Shown in pieces: positions 9,203 through 18,067 of a stretch of DNA of 64,000 nucleotides; positions within the stretch are counted from its first letter, which is position 1; each line of letters opens with the position of its first letter. Made by a program: the position numbers and the translations under genes. The notes under the pieces are model-generated. The model was not told the DNA's origin, did not search any database, and worked only from the letters and a program-made list of their open reading frames with translations. The DNA is from Ensifer sp. LC163 (GTDB taxonomy: Bacteria; Pseudomonadota; Alphaproteobacteria; Rhizobiales; Rhizobiaceae): contig NZ_MBSS01000010.1 of NCBI RefSeq assembly GCF_001695855.1, forward strand, positions 62,001 through 126,000. Direction: 5' to 3'.

Positions 9203-12200
9203 CTATAGCGGTGGACTTCGTGCCTGGTCGATCGCTCGGCGCTGGCGCTCCGCGCTTGCCTCCTCTGCTTTGTAGGCACCGGTGACGCGCTGAAGCGCGA
9301 GCAAACGATGGCGCATTGCGTCAAATGCGGCCCGCTGCGATTTCGGCACCATTTTATTCACGTCCCTGTCGCCGCGGGCGAATGCTCCCGGTCCGAAACG
9401 TGCATCGAGCGCCTTGCAGACGGTCGTGAACTCGGAACGGATATCCGGATTAATCGCCCGAACGTTCCAAGCCAGATGCTTCGCATTCTTCTCTGTCTGT
9501 CTCGTCAAGCGACGGAGTTCGCTCTCGGCTTCTTTGGTCAACCCTGGTATAGCGACACTCATGCGGCTTCGTTCAGCGCTTACTGCCAGCAGCTCCGCCT
9601 CGTAGGCGGCAGTGTAGGAGCGCGCCATGCCGCGAATGCTGGCGGTGGCAGTATTGAGGGACTGCAATGCTTCCCGGCGCTCTCGTCCCTCTGCCAGGAG
9701 CCTGTCCCAGAGCCGGTCCGAGCCACGCAATGCGCCATAGGCGGCGGGATCGGCGACAACGGCATGGACAATGCGCTCGGGGTCGATCTTCACTGCTATA
9801 AGGCTTTCGATCGTCGCGACCGCGGCGGCCGGATCGCGCCAGATCCGAACTGCATCCCGGCCGAATACGGCCCTCTCCTGCCGGTAATGCTCGGCCTCCA
9901 CCGCCCTGAGCCGCGCCTCATCCTCCACACCGTTCTTGAATTCGGTTACAGCTGGCAACATTGGCAAGCGCCCGACCGCATACTGCGGGGCATATGCTGC
10001 CGGAGCGATGAGTTGGGCGGGCTTGCGTTTTTCGATCATGCGCTGCTGTGCCGCAAAACGTCTAACGACCGAAAATAGCGCAGTCAGTTCGACCTTCGTT
10101 TCCTCCACCATGCTTTCCGGCATACGCATCGCCGTGTCGCGCTTAGCGAATCCATCTGCCTTATCGGAAAACGCAAGCCACCCGAACCTACGGGTTAGGG
10201 CCTCGTCGATGGCCTTGACCTCTTGGACAACTGAGCGATCTTCCGTGGCGATCCGGAAAGCGGACCGAAAAGCGCCATCGCCCCCTTTCTCCCCGGCTGC
10301 TTCGATCTCCAGAAGTCGCGCTCTTGCATTTTTTGAAAGTGCCGGAACGGAGAAGCCCATATGCAATCTGCGCATTCGCTCGCGGTTGAGGAAGCGTCCT
10401 TCTTGTCTGCGAAACTCTGTCGCACGAGCTCGTGCCAAGAGCGCGAGCTCTGGCACAGCTGACAATGCCGCCGCTCTCTCTTTCCTGGCCGCTAGACCGT
10501 CGACAAGGTTATCGGCGCCACGCAGGTTCCCGAGTGCTTTCGGCGTCCGAGCAAGCCCGTCTGCAATCAGCTGCGGATCCTTGGCGGTATTCGAGGATTG
10601 TTCGTTTAACCGCGCAAGCGCGGCTACCGGATCGCGGTAAATCCGCTTGAGCAAAGGCATGATGATTGCCCCCCGCTCCGCCCAGGCAGATGATGCGAGA
10701 TGCGCAAGACGTGCATCCTCCTCGAGTGTCCGCGAGAACGAAATCGTTGCCGGGAGTAATTCCGGATCACCATCCCTACGGATCTTAGTAGGCTGGCGCG
10801 TGGCGGCACCACTGCTTGCCTCAATGCGTTCGGATTGATCAATCGCCGTATCAAGCGCGGCGTTGGCACGCTGCCATAGCCGGACCACACGACCACGCTG
10901 ATCGGAAACCCAACTCAATGTCCGAGTGGCTTTCTCAACCAGACTCCAGCCGGACACAACCTCAATCCCGCGGCGCTGCGCGAAGTCGTCTGCCAGTGAT
11001 CGGTATGCATCCTCCGTCACGTAATCGAGCGTCGTCGTTTTTCTGCCCGAACGCGAGAGCCGTCTAACCAGCTGCAGGAATAGGTCCGGCAAACGGTTTT
11101 CTTTGGCAATTCGGAGTTGTCGGTCGCATGCCTTCTCGATCAAATCCGCCGTCCAGACGTTGCGCTCGACAACACGCACTTCGAAGCGCCTTATGCCAGC
11201 AGTGATGACCGGAACCTTGACCGTGACTTTTTCTGTCCCGTCCTTTCGAAGCATTACGGTATCGCCGACCTGCACTCCGCCATCCTTTAGCGCCTTCGGC
11301 AGGCTGACGCCCCACAGTCGATGGGTCATTCCATCTTCAATACTAAGATCGGCATAGGGGCTTGGACCTAAATCGTCTCGCGGTCGAAACTTCGCAAAAC
11401 CTGTTTCGACAAGCTCGCCGGTAACCCCGTCTGTGTAGTCGGCACGCGGCGGTCTGTCGCATTCCGGCCTTCGCTGGAAATCCTCCGCCGCTGCATAAAG
11501 ATCGGCGCGATCGCGGTGGCGGGTCATCGCGACATACGTCAGATGCTGGTCCATCATGCCGCTCGCCAGCACGAAGGCGCGATTAAAGGTCGAACCCTGG
11601 CTTTTGTGGATGGTGGCTGCGTAACCATGATCGACATTGCGATAGGTGTTCTCGGCAAAAAACACCTCGCGTCCATTGTCGAGCCGGACCGTGAGCAGCG
11701 CCGTCCCACTTCCAGCTGCCGTCGAGCGAACCGTCCCGAGCATGCCGTTCCTCACGTGCTGAACGGTAAGGTTCTTGGCATGTGGCGCGACGAACCGGGC
11801 ATTTTCGAGAAAGATGATCCGGTCACCAACCGCAAATTCCCGCATACCGCGCTCGGTCAGGAACGGCCTGCCGTCCGACAACAATCCGTCCGTCGAAAGC
11901 AAATTGCGAATAGAACGGTTCAGCACTTCTACGTCGTCATTGGTATGCGCGAGCACAATCAATTCGTCACCACGAAGTTCGCGACCTTCCGCCTCCGCTT
12001 TCGCTACCAATTTGCGATGTGCATCTGTCCAGTCTCCGACAATGCGCTCGATGGCACCCTGACGAGTCTGGGCGCAAACGATATGTCCGCGTTCGCCATA
12101 AGCGGCAAGCGCAGCTTTCAGATCGCCGCGGGCAAATTGCTTGGAAGCAGTACGCGCCCATTCCTCTTTCTGCCGCCGGACTCCGGCCAGCTCCGCTGAG

Positions 12201-13801
12201 CTGATGCGCTCGACAATCGCCCGGAAAGCCGCACCTGCCTGAATCGGCTGAAGCTGCATCGGATCGCCAATGAGCACAGCCTTTGCACCCGCATCCTCGA
12301 TGCGTTTCAGCAAACTTCCCATCTGTTGTGACGACACCATTCCGGCCTCGTCTACGACCAGCACATCACCTTTTTTGAGGAGATCGTTTCCTCGCCCCCA
12401 GGCACACTCCCAGGAGGCGATGGTGCGGGCGCGAATGCCGGAGCTTTCCTCCAATCCCTCAGCAGCCTTGCCGGCGAGTGCCGCACCTACGACACGCCGC
12501 CCCTCCATTTCCCAAACGGTACGGGCGGCACTCAACATTGTCGATTTACCGGCGCCGGCCACACCGACGACCGCAGCAATGGCGCCACCCGCGGTAACAT
12601 GCCGGACGGCATCGATTTGCTCTGCGGCGAGCCGAACAACTCCGGCAGAACTTTCGGATCCAATTGATGCAACGGCGGCGTCAACACAGGACTTCGAGAC
12701 ACCGAAGCCTTTCATCTTTGACAACTTAATTGCCACGCGTGCCATTTCATATTCGATTCTGACCAGAGCGCGCGTGGTGAACACCGCCGGCCGCTCGACT
12801 TTGCAGGTTTCGCTATTTAGCCGCTGCGGCTGCAGTATCACCAGATCGTCCGATGCCATCAGTCTGGCGCGTACATTGGCAAAGACGATCGGATCGTCGA
12901 TATAACGATGAAGCGCGCGTGCGATGTCTCTCTCGTTAAATGTCGATCGCTCGCTGGTGAGTTGCTTGAGCAACAAGGTCGGATCATCCGTGAGCCGGTC
13001 GGCAATCTCATAGCGCCTGGCCAATGCCGTCGGTGAAAAATAAGTTTCGATGCCTTTACGAACAAGCGCAGCACGGTCTGGTCCGAAATGCCGCTGCTCC
13101 AATCCGCGAAGTCCTTGTTCATCGTAGGAACGACCATCAAGGTGTAAGTCGTAACCGGCAAGCGCTAGATGACGGCTTGCCGTTTCCGCCCAGGCGACCT
13201 TCCACTTCTTCATCGCATCCTTGTCGCCTGCCCACAGCCGATAGACGATTTTCCCCTCAGGTCGGTCGGGCGTTTTGACGCGTACCGGCTGACCGTCGTC
13301 GCCGAAGATCGCGACTTTCTTCGGCCCGAACCCCTCCTCGGCCAAAGGGCGTAGCGTTGCCATGATATGGATATGCGGATTGCCGTCCTTGTCGTGATAA
13401 ACCCAATCGGCAACCATTCCTCGCGACGTAAGGTTCTCGCGCACAAAGTCGCGCACAAGTTCTATGTTCTCCTTGCGGCTTAATTCCACCGGAAGTGCGA
13501 GAATGATCTCGCGAGCAAGCTGCGCATCGCAGCGCGTCTCGAAACGGTCGACCGCGTTCCAGAGCGCCTTACTGGCATCAGCGATCGTGCGCCCATCTAT
13601 GGCCGCCTTCAGCCATGCGGGGGTCTCGGCGGGCAAAGCAAGCTCTTCATGCACCAGCTCCGCAGCCCCGCCATAGTACCGGAATTCCTTACCGATCTGT
13701 TCGTCCACCATCTTGGTGCGATGACGATAGGCCGCTGCAGAGATGATGCTGCGGCCGGCACCCCGGCTGATCACCTGAGCCCTCACAAACATGATAGCCA
13801 A
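9203..13801 (-). CDS. traA: Conjugative relaxase/helicase TraA (MOBQ)
   Basis: 1532 residues, longer than Ti-plasmid TraA (about 1100) but in line with TraA of RctA-type rhizobial plasmids. The relaxase domain has a candidate catalytic tyrosine in SAAAYRHR (Tyr25) and the metal-binding HIHIM triad region at 143-147. A RecD/TraI-like helicase follows: Walker A GVAGAGKS at 413-420, Walker B VLVVDEAGM, and a C-terminal helicase motif TIHKSQGSTF. The remaining 700 residues are a charged accessory region unlike the Ti form. It nicks oriT, pilots the strand and unwinds the plasmid. The start faces oriT, and traC/D/G diverge from the same region. Confidence 0.95.
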   Translation of the reverse strand: MAIMFVRAQVISRGAGRSIISAAAYRHRTKMVDEQIGKEFRYYGGAAELVHEELALPAETPAWLKAAIDGRTIADASKALWNAVDRFETRCDAQLAREIILALPVELSRKENIELVRDFVRENLTSRGMVADWVYHDKDGNPHIHIMATLRPLAEEGFGPKKVAIFGDDGQPVRVKTPDRPEGKIVYRLWAGDKDAMKKWKVAWAETASRHLALAGYDLHLDGRSYDEQGLRGLEQRHFGPDRAALVRKGIETYFSPTALARRYEIADRLTDDPTLLLKQLTSERSTFNERDIARALHRYIDDPIVFANVRARLMASDDLVILQPQRLNSETCKVERPAVFTTRALVRIEYEMARVAIKLSKMKGFGVSKSCVDAAVASIGSESSAGVVRLAAEQIDAVRHVTAGGAIAAVVGVAGAGKSTMLSAARTVWEMEGRRVVGAALAGKAAEGLEESSGIRARTIASWECAWGRGNDLLKKGDVLVVDEAGMVSSQQMGSLLKRIEDAGAKAVLIGDPMQLQPIQAGAAFRAIVERISSAELAGVRRQKEEWARTASKQFARGDLKAALAAYGERGHIVCAQTRQGAIERIVGDWTDAHRKLVAKAEAEGRELRGDELIVLAHTNDDVEVLNRSIRNLLSTDGLLSDGRPFLTERGMREFAVGDRIIFLENARFVAPHAKNLTVQHVRNGMLGTVRSTAAGSGTALLTVRLDNGREVFFAENTYRNVDHGYAATIHKSQGSTFNRAFVLASGMMDQHLTYVAMTRHRDRADLYAAAEDFQRRPECDRPPRADYTDGVTGELVETGFAKFRPRDDLGPSPYADLSIEDGMTHRLWGVSLPKALKDGGVQVGDTVMLRKDGTEKVTVKVPVITAGIRRFEVRVVERNVWTADLIEKACDRQLRIAKENRLPDLFLQLVRRLSRSGRKTTTLDYVTEDAYRSLADDFAQRRGIEVVSGWSLVEKATRTLSWVSDQRGRVVRLWQRANAALDTAIDQSERIEASSGAATRQPTKIRRDGDPELLPATISFSRTLEEDARLAHLASSAWAERGAIIMPLLKRIYRDPVAALARLNEQSSNTAKDPQLIADGLARTPKALGNLRGADNLVDGLAARKERAAALSAVPELALLARARATEFRRQEGRFLNRERMRRLHMGFSVPALSKNARARLLEIEAAGEKGGDGAFRSAFRIATEDRSVVQEVKAIDEALTRRFGWLAFSDKADGFAKRDTAMRMPESMVEETKVELTALFSVVRRFAAQQRMIEKRKPAQLIAPAAYAPQYAVGRLPMLPAVTEFKNGVEDEARLRAVEAEHYRQERAVFGRDAVRIWRDPAAAVATIESLIAVKIDPERIVHAVVADPAAYGALRGSDRLWDRLLAEGRERREALQSLNTATASIRGMARSYTAAYEAELLAVSAERSRMSVAIPGLTKEAESELRRLTRQTEKNAKHLAWNVRAINPDIRSEFTTVCKALDARFGPGAFARGDRDVNKMVPKSQRAAFDAMRHRLLALQRVTGAYKAEEASAERQRRAIDQARSPPL

Positions 13802-13819
13802 ATTTGCTCGAACTCCTCT

Positions 13820-13860
13820 TCTAAACGCGTCGCAACCGCGACGTATATTGCGCCATTCGC
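13820..13860. other. oriT: Origin of transfer, oriT (Ti/Q type)
   Basis: In the 187-bp gap between divergent traA and traC, CGTCGC (13828-13833) and GCGACG (13838-13843) form an inverted repeat, directly followed by TATATTGCGCC (13844-13854). This arrangement matches the core of Agrobacterium/Rhizobium oriT sites, in which a GCGACG arm precedes a TATAATTGCGCC nick region, and it lies where oriT is expected next to its relaxase gene. The exact nick position was not assigned. Confidence 0.8.
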
Positions 13861-13931
13861 CGAGAAGGCTGCATTCCTCAACGATTTTAGGTTCAGAATT
13901 TCATTTTCCTACCTCATTCCAAAGGATTTGA

Positions 13932-13949
13932 CTATCATAAACATGATAG
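13932..13949. promoter_or_regulatory. Palindrome in the traC promoter region
   Basis: CTATCAT (13932-13938) and ATGATAG (13943-13949) are perfect inverted arms around AAAC, 40 bases upstream of the traC start. The half-site AAACATGATAG recurs at 13788-13798 over the traA start. Spacing and position suit a repressor operator for traCDG, though the traA copy may be chance. Confidence 0.4.
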
Positions 13950-13988
13950 TATTATTGTGGCTCGTCGCAGACAAAGGAAGGACGAGAC

Positions 13989-14213
13989 GTGCGCGCAAAA
14001 ACAACCATCTCTGAAATCGACGCTCAGATCGAAACACTGCGGGCGAGACGCAAAAGCCTGCTGGTTAAAGCCGGCGAGCGCTTCGCCCGGGTGGCGCAGA
14101 AAGCCGGCCTCGCCGAACTCGATATTCCCGACAGCGAGCTCGACGCCATTTTCGCAGAGATCGTCGCGCGATTTCGCGAAAGGGTCCAACAATCCGCTGG
14201 TCCAACCGCTTAG
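13989..14213 (+). CDS. traC: Conjugal transfer protein TraC
   Basis: 74 residues from a GTG at 13989, preceded by a GGAAGGA ribosome site. The sequence [38 protein letters not shown] is typical of Ti/rhizobial TraC: a helical coiled-coil start followed by a short C-terminal domain. TraC is thought to help TraA at oriT as a relaxosome accessory protein. It is the first gene of traC-traD-traG. Its TAG stop lies in the loop of a large inverted repeat. Confidence 0.85.
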   Translation: MRAKTTISEIDAQIETLRARRKSLLVKAGERFARVAQKAGLAELDIPDSELDAIFAEIVARFRERVQQSAGPTA

Positions 14214-14233
14214 GCGGCTGGACCAGCGGATTG
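14190..14233. repeat. Perfect 15-bp inverted repeat spanning the traC stop
   Basis: CAATCCGCTGGTCCA (14190-14204) and TGGACCAGCGGATTG (14219-14233) are perfect inverted arms. The 14-base centre holds a further CCGC/GCGG stem around TTAG, which includes the traC stop codon (14211-14213). The RNA hairpin lies 30 bases before the traD start and could uncouple traC from traD or attenuate traDG. Confidence 0.75.
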
Positions 14234-14262
14234 TATTTCTCGAACGGAAGCGGCAACGCAGG

Positions 14263-14475
14263 ATGACGCAAGAGCGCAAGCGCGAAACCCGCGAGAAGAT
14301 CATCCTCGGCGGATTAATCATCAAGGCAGGCTTAAGGAACGCCGATCGGGCGTTCCTGCTGGGCGCGCTGATCGAGGCGAGCCGGGTACCAATCGGGGCG
14401 GTGGAGCATGATCGGCTGTGCGCACTCGGTACGGAGGCCTTTCGGGCGGAGGCCCGCGCACTGACGAAGCTATAA
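14263..14475 (+). CDS. traD: Conjugal transfer protein TraD
   Basis: 70 residues from ATG 14263 ([12 protein letters not shown]). [12 protein letters not shown] followed by [11 protein letters not shown] is the conserved core of the small TraD proteins of Ti and rhizobial plasmids (not the large F-type TraD). The frame is open further upstream through the hairpin, so a longer form cannot be excluded. It lies between traC and traG, ending 14 bases before traG. Its role in transfer is accessory and poorly defined. Confidence 0.8.
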   Translation: MTQERKRETREKIILGGLIIKAGLRNADRAFLLGALIEASRVPIGAVEHDRLCALGTEAFRAEARALTKL

Positions 14476-14489
14476 GGAAAGGGTGCGGG

Positions 14490-16412
14490 ATGACGGCGAA
14501 GCGACGGTTCAGCCCAATAATCCTGCTGGCAATCGTGCCAATAGCAGTGAGCGTTACGACACTACTTATCACAGCATACAAATGGCCGACGATGGCGACT
14601 ATGGTTGCGCCTGAGTATGCCTATTGGTTCATGCGTGCGTCGCCGATCCCCAATCTTTTCTTTGGACCGATTTCGGGGCTCATTACTGTGGCCGTCTTGC
14701 CTCTGCACCGGCGCAGACCGATCGCACTTGTCAGTCTGATCACGTTTGTCTGCATTGGCGGATTTTACGCTGTGCGGGAGCACGTCCGGCTGTCCCCCTT
14801 CGTTCAGTCTGGAGTGATCACCTGGGCAGCTGCGTTTTCCTATCTGGATCTCTATGCAGCCGCAGGCGCAGTCGGTGGTTTTGCCATCGTGGCGATCTCC
14901 GCCCGTATGTCCATATTCGTCGGCGGACCGGTCAAACGAGCCCGGCATGGCACCTTCGGCGACGCTGATTGGCTGTCAATGTCAGCCGCCGCCACTCAGT
15001 TTCCGGCGGACGGCGAAATCGTCATTGGCGAGCGCTACCGGGTCGATCTGGAGACGATCCACAGTGTGCCATTTCGGCCTGACGACCGGTCAACCTGGGG
15101 GAAAGGCGGCAAGGCACCGTTGCTTACCTATAGGCAGGATTTCGATTCCACTCATATGCTGTTTTTCGCTGGCTCAGGTGGATACAAAACCACGAGCAAC
15201 GTTATTCCGACAGCGTTGCGCTATACCGGACCGCTGATCTGCCTCGATCCCTCGACCGAAGTAGCGCCGATGGTTGTTACCCATCGGCGATCGAAGCTCA
15301 AACGAAACTGCATCATACTTAGCCCATCCAATCCCGCTTGGGGCTTCAACGTTCTCGACTGGATCGAAACCTCGAAATCCAAGGAAGAGGACATCGTCGC
15401 GGTTGCTCACATGCTTTTGTCGGAAAGCTCTCGGATCGAAACCTCGACGGGGTCATATTTCCAGAACCAGGCGCACAATCTTCTGACGGGTTTGCTGGCG
15501 CACGTGATGCTCTCTCCGGACTATGCCGGTCGACGCGATCTTCGCAGTCTGCGCCAAATCGTTTCCGAGCCCGAACCGTCTGTGCTGGCGATGTTGCGCG
15601 ACATTCAGGAAACATCGCAATCGGCCTTTGTCCGCGAGACGCTGGGCGTCTTCACCAATATGACGGAACAGACTTTCAGTGGCGTCTATTCCACCGCGTC
15701 GAAGGATACACAATGGCTGTCGCTCGACGACTATGCCGCGCTCGTTTGCGGGGCGGCGTTCAAATCGGGCGATATCGTCAAGGGCGCGATCGACGTTTTC
15801 CTGAACATTCCCGCCTCAATCCTGCGCAGCTATCCGGGCATTGCCCGCGTCATCGTCGGCTCACTGATCAATGCCATGATCCAGGCCGATGGGGCCTTCG
15901 ACCGCCGCGCACTCTTCATGCTCGATGAGATCGATCTGCTCGGCTTCATGCGCGTGCTCGAGGATGCCCGCGACTACGGCCGGAAATACGGCATCACGCT
16001 GATGTTGATGTATCAATCGGTCGGCCAGCTCGAAAAGCACTTTGGCCGTGATGGCGCGACCTCCTGGATCGATGGATGCGCCTTTGCATCCTATGCGGCG
16101 ATCAAGGCGCTCGACACGGCCCGCAACGTTTCCGCTCAATGTGGTGAAATGACTGTTGAGGTCGAAGGCCGGTCCCGCAACATTGGCGGGAGCAGCTCCG
16201 ACAAAGCTTCAAGGCGGTCAGAGAGTGTCAGCCTTCAGCGCAGACCGCTGATTATGCCGCACGAAATCATCCAGTCGATGCGCAAGGACGAGCAGATCAT
16301 CATTGTGCAGGGTCACAGTCCGTTGCGTTGCGGACGGGCGATCTATTTCCGGAGAAAGGACATGAATGCGGTGGTCGAACCCAACCGGTTCGTCAAGGCA
16401 GCGGCGACTTGA
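14490..16412 (+). CDS. traG: Type IV coupling protein TraG (VirD4 family)
   Basis: 640 residues from the ATG at 14490, chosen because AAGGAAAGGG sits just before it; an in-frame ATG 72 bases upstream overlaps traD and has no ribosome site. Three to four N-terminal membrane helices (about 7-150) are followed by the RecA-like motor. Its Walker A is the variant AGSGGYKTTS and its Walker B is ALFMLDEIDLL. It connects the TraA-oriT complex to the VirB channel encoded at 20-29 kb. Walker A lacks the usual GxGKG form, as in other rhizobial TraG of this class. Confidence 0.93.
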   Translation: MTAKRRFSPIILLAIVPIAVSVTTLLITAYKWPTMATMVAPEYAYWFMRASPIPNLFFGPISGLITVAVLPLHRRRPIALVSLITFVCIGGFYAVREHVRLSPFVQSGVITWAAAFSYLDLYAAAGAVGGFAIVAISARMSIFVGGPVKRARHGTFGDADWLSMSAAATQFPADGEIVIGERYRVDLETIHSVPFRPDDRSTWGKGGKAPLLTYRQDFDSTHMLFFAGSGGYKTTSNVIPTALRYTGPLICLDPSTEVAPMVVTHRRSKLKRNCIILSPSNPAWGFNVLDWIETSKSKEEDIVAVAHMLLSESSRIETSTGSYFQNQAHNLLTGLLAHVMLSPDYAGRRDLRSLRQIVSEPEPSVLAMLRDIQETSQSAFVRETLGVFTNMTEQTFSGVYSTASKDTQWLSLDDYAALVCGAAFKSGDIVKGAIDVFLNIPASILRSYPGIARVIVGSLINAMIQADGAFDRRALFMLDEIDLLGFMRVLEDARDYGRKYGITLMLMYQSVGQLEKHFGRDGATSWIDGCAFASYAAIKALDTARNVSAQCGEMTVEVEGRSRNIGGSSSDKASRRSESVSLQRRPLIMPHEIIQSMRKDEQIIIVQGHSPLRCGRAIYFRRKDMNAVVEPNRFVKAAAT

Positions 16413-16493
16413 ACGATCGCTTTCTGTCGCCGCCCGACGATACGTCCGCAAGGTTGCGGTCGATGCAAGATAACGCACGGCCACTATTCTGGA

Positions 16494-16637
16494 GGCGGGC
16501 CATCGGCGTTGCGACGTACGAGTTCCTGACGTGCCGCTTCCAGTTCGACTTCGATCTGGTGGCGCTCCTCGGCGTCCGGGCAGTATTGCAATTCGGTGCG
16601 TTATCCTGACAGTCAATCGAAATTGTCACGGAGCCGG
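16494..16637 (-). pseudogene. Decayed paralogue of the 48-residue gene at 17567
   Basis: Read on the minus strand, the segment encodes YCPDAEERHQIEVELEAA and then RRNADGPPPE before a TAG. This aligns clearly with NCPDQAERCHIQAELEAA and AKEPTPE of the intact 48-residue protein. A TAA stands just before the homologous block, and the start-like GTG ACA ATT lies in another frame, so the 5' part is frameshifted. It is convergent with traG. Confidence 0.65.
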
Positions 16638-16674
16638 TCACGCCATGTACCTCGCACACGGGACGCAACTAATC

Positions 16675-16697
16675 GAGAGGCGGCTGCGCCGCCTCTC
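16675..16697. terminator. Hairpin terminator after traG
   Basis: GAGAGGCGGC (16675-16684) pairs perfectly with GCCGCCTCTC (16688-16697) around TGC, followed by AGTTT. It sits between convergent traG and the 176-residue gene and can serve both. Confidence 0.7.
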
Positions 16698-16714
16698 AGT
16701 TTCCGAAGTTGCTT

Positions 16715-17245
16715 TTATTTCGACGATCTATGCTTATCCTGAACGGCATAGTCCGGATGCAGTCGCCGAGTTTCGCCGTGGATGGCTCGGCCGGCGCGGA
16801 CGGGGATGCCGGTTTCCTCTGTGATATCGCGCATTATCGGCGCTAGCGCGCCAAGTTCTTCGTCGGTCAATACGATCAACTCGGGATAGTCGACATAGAC
16901 GCCGCTATCGTCGACCATCAAGGCGTTGATCCAGCGTCCACCGTTGATGCGGTATTCATACGTGTCATAATCGATCTCGACGTCATCCAGCAAACTGATG
17001 GCGAAGCGCCCGAAGATCTCGATCTCGCCCTCCAGCTGAGAGGCCGCGAACTCGTCGTCGGTAAGAACCTGGCGTTCCAATGCCATTACGGTCTGAATCC
17101 GATGGATAGTCGCCTCGAGTCCTTCAATCAGCCGGTCATGACGCTCTCGGGAGAAATCGTCAACGCAGGCGATGCGGCCTGCGACGGCGATGAGCCGGAA
17201 GCCGGCAAGCTTGGTATAAAGCATGAGGTTCTGTTCAGATGTCAT
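16715..17245 (-). CDS. Conserved hypothetical plasmid protein, 176 residues
   Basis: Starts at ATG 17245 (MTSEQNLMLYTKL) behind a clear GGAG site; a longer frame without a ribosome site extends upstream. The N-terminal half is helical (RHDRLIEGLEATIHRIQTVMALE). The acidic second half contains EIDYDTYEYRINGGRWINALMVDD and a DEELGALAPIMRDITEETG segment. No known domain is recognised. The gene belongs to the set of small accessory genes between tra and virB that share a structured leader. Confidence 0.65.
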   Translation of the reverse strand: MTSEQNLMLYTKLAGFRLIAVAGRIACVDDFSRERHDRLIEGLEATIHRIQTVMALERQVLTDDEFAASQLEGEIEIFGRFAISLLDDVEIDYDTYEYRINGGRWINALMVDDSGVYVDYPELIVLTDEELGALAPIMRDITEETGIPVRAGRAIHGETRRLHPDYAVQDKHRSSK

Positions 17246-17300
17246 AATGTGATCTCCTTCATCTTGATGACGGAGATCGGCCACTCTGTGGCAAAGAGGG

Positions 17301-17385
17301 GTCAAGGACCGCGAAGCGGCTTGCAAGCGGGGGAACCGATTTTGTCGCTTGCGGCAAAATTGGGGGAGACCGCGCCGTCCTTGAC
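17301..17385 (-). other. Structured leader element A
   Basis: Outer arms GTCAAGGAC (17301-17309) and GTCCTTGAC (17377-17385) enclose an inner stem ATTTTG...CAAAAT (17339-17360) that pairs over 10 bp with one wobble. The element begins 56 bases upstream of the 176-residue gene. Its inner 28-base block recurs with one mismatch in element B. Confidence 0.6.
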
Positions 17386-17566
17386 GCCGGATTTGCTGGA
17401 GTAAAATAGGACTTCAGAGAGAGAAGAGACCCGCGGACCCGAAGGGGACGCGTCCGCCTCCGGCGTAGCCGGCGGGGAGCACCGAGGGGTGAAACCCCTG
17501 GCAGGCAGACAGATCGGTTGATCCGGCCAGGCTGGCTCCTGTGGCCGGCAGCTGAGAGCTCGCTCC
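17386..17566. other. GC-rich interval without a gene
   Basis: The rest of the space upstream of the 176-residue gene. It has several short GC-rich inverted segments (such as CCGGCGTAGCCGG near 17460) but no frame with protein-like composition. Confidence 0.4.
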
Positions 17567-17713
17567 CTATTCGGGGGTCGGCTCTTTGGCGATCTGCCGG
17601 GTGAGGTCGGCGAGCGCCGCCTCAAGCTCGGCTTGGATATGGCAGCGCTCCGCCTGGTCGGGGCAATTGCGGAGTTCGGCGCGCAGTTCCTCGATGTGCT
17701 GTTCGATCGTCAT
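17567..17713 (-). CDS. Small conserved protein, 48 residues
   Basis: MTIEQHIEELRAELRNCPD... ending AKEPTPE. The start at 17713 is preferred because AAGGAG lies 6 bases upstream; a neighbouring ATG at 17719 abuts the ribosome site directly. The protein is almost wholly helical and probably a short coiled coil, with one Cys-Pro and a second Cys. A degenerate paralogue lies at 16494, evidence that this is a real, duplicated gene. Function unknown. Confidence 0.6.
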   Translation of the reverse strand: MTIEQHIEELRAELRNCPDQAERCHIQAELEAALADLTRQIAKEPTPE

Positions 17714-17771
17714 CGTCATCTCCTTGAATTTGCGAAAGATGACGCCGTCGGTCATGAGGGGTCGGAAGGGG

Positions 17772-17863
17772 TCAAGGCTCGCGTCACGCGACCGGCGGAG
17801 CCGGCGCGCGGAGGAGCCGATTTTGTCTCTTGCGGCAAAATTGGAGGGGCCGCGCGGCCTTGA
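17772..17863 (-). other. Structured leader element B
   Basis: TCAAGG (17772-17777) and CCTTGA (17858-17863) enclose the inner ATTTTG...CAAAAT stem (17820-17841). It begins 59 bases upstream of the 48-residue gene, the same placement as element A. The remaining bases up to 18067 hold nothing recognisable. Confidence 0.6.
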
Positions 17864-18067
17864 AGCGTTCCGGCCCCTCATGGCACGCTGAGGTTTCTGA
17901 GCAGATAGGGTGGGTTGGGTATGCCACCCAGAACATGCTGGCGACGGGCTGCCCTGGCCTTTTGACAAGATCCGGTTACAGCTTCACGATGTAGCATTTC
18001 GCCAATGTCGACAAGGAAACCGGGACCGCAGCCTGCCGACTACGGTCCCTTCTGGCTATTTACTCAG

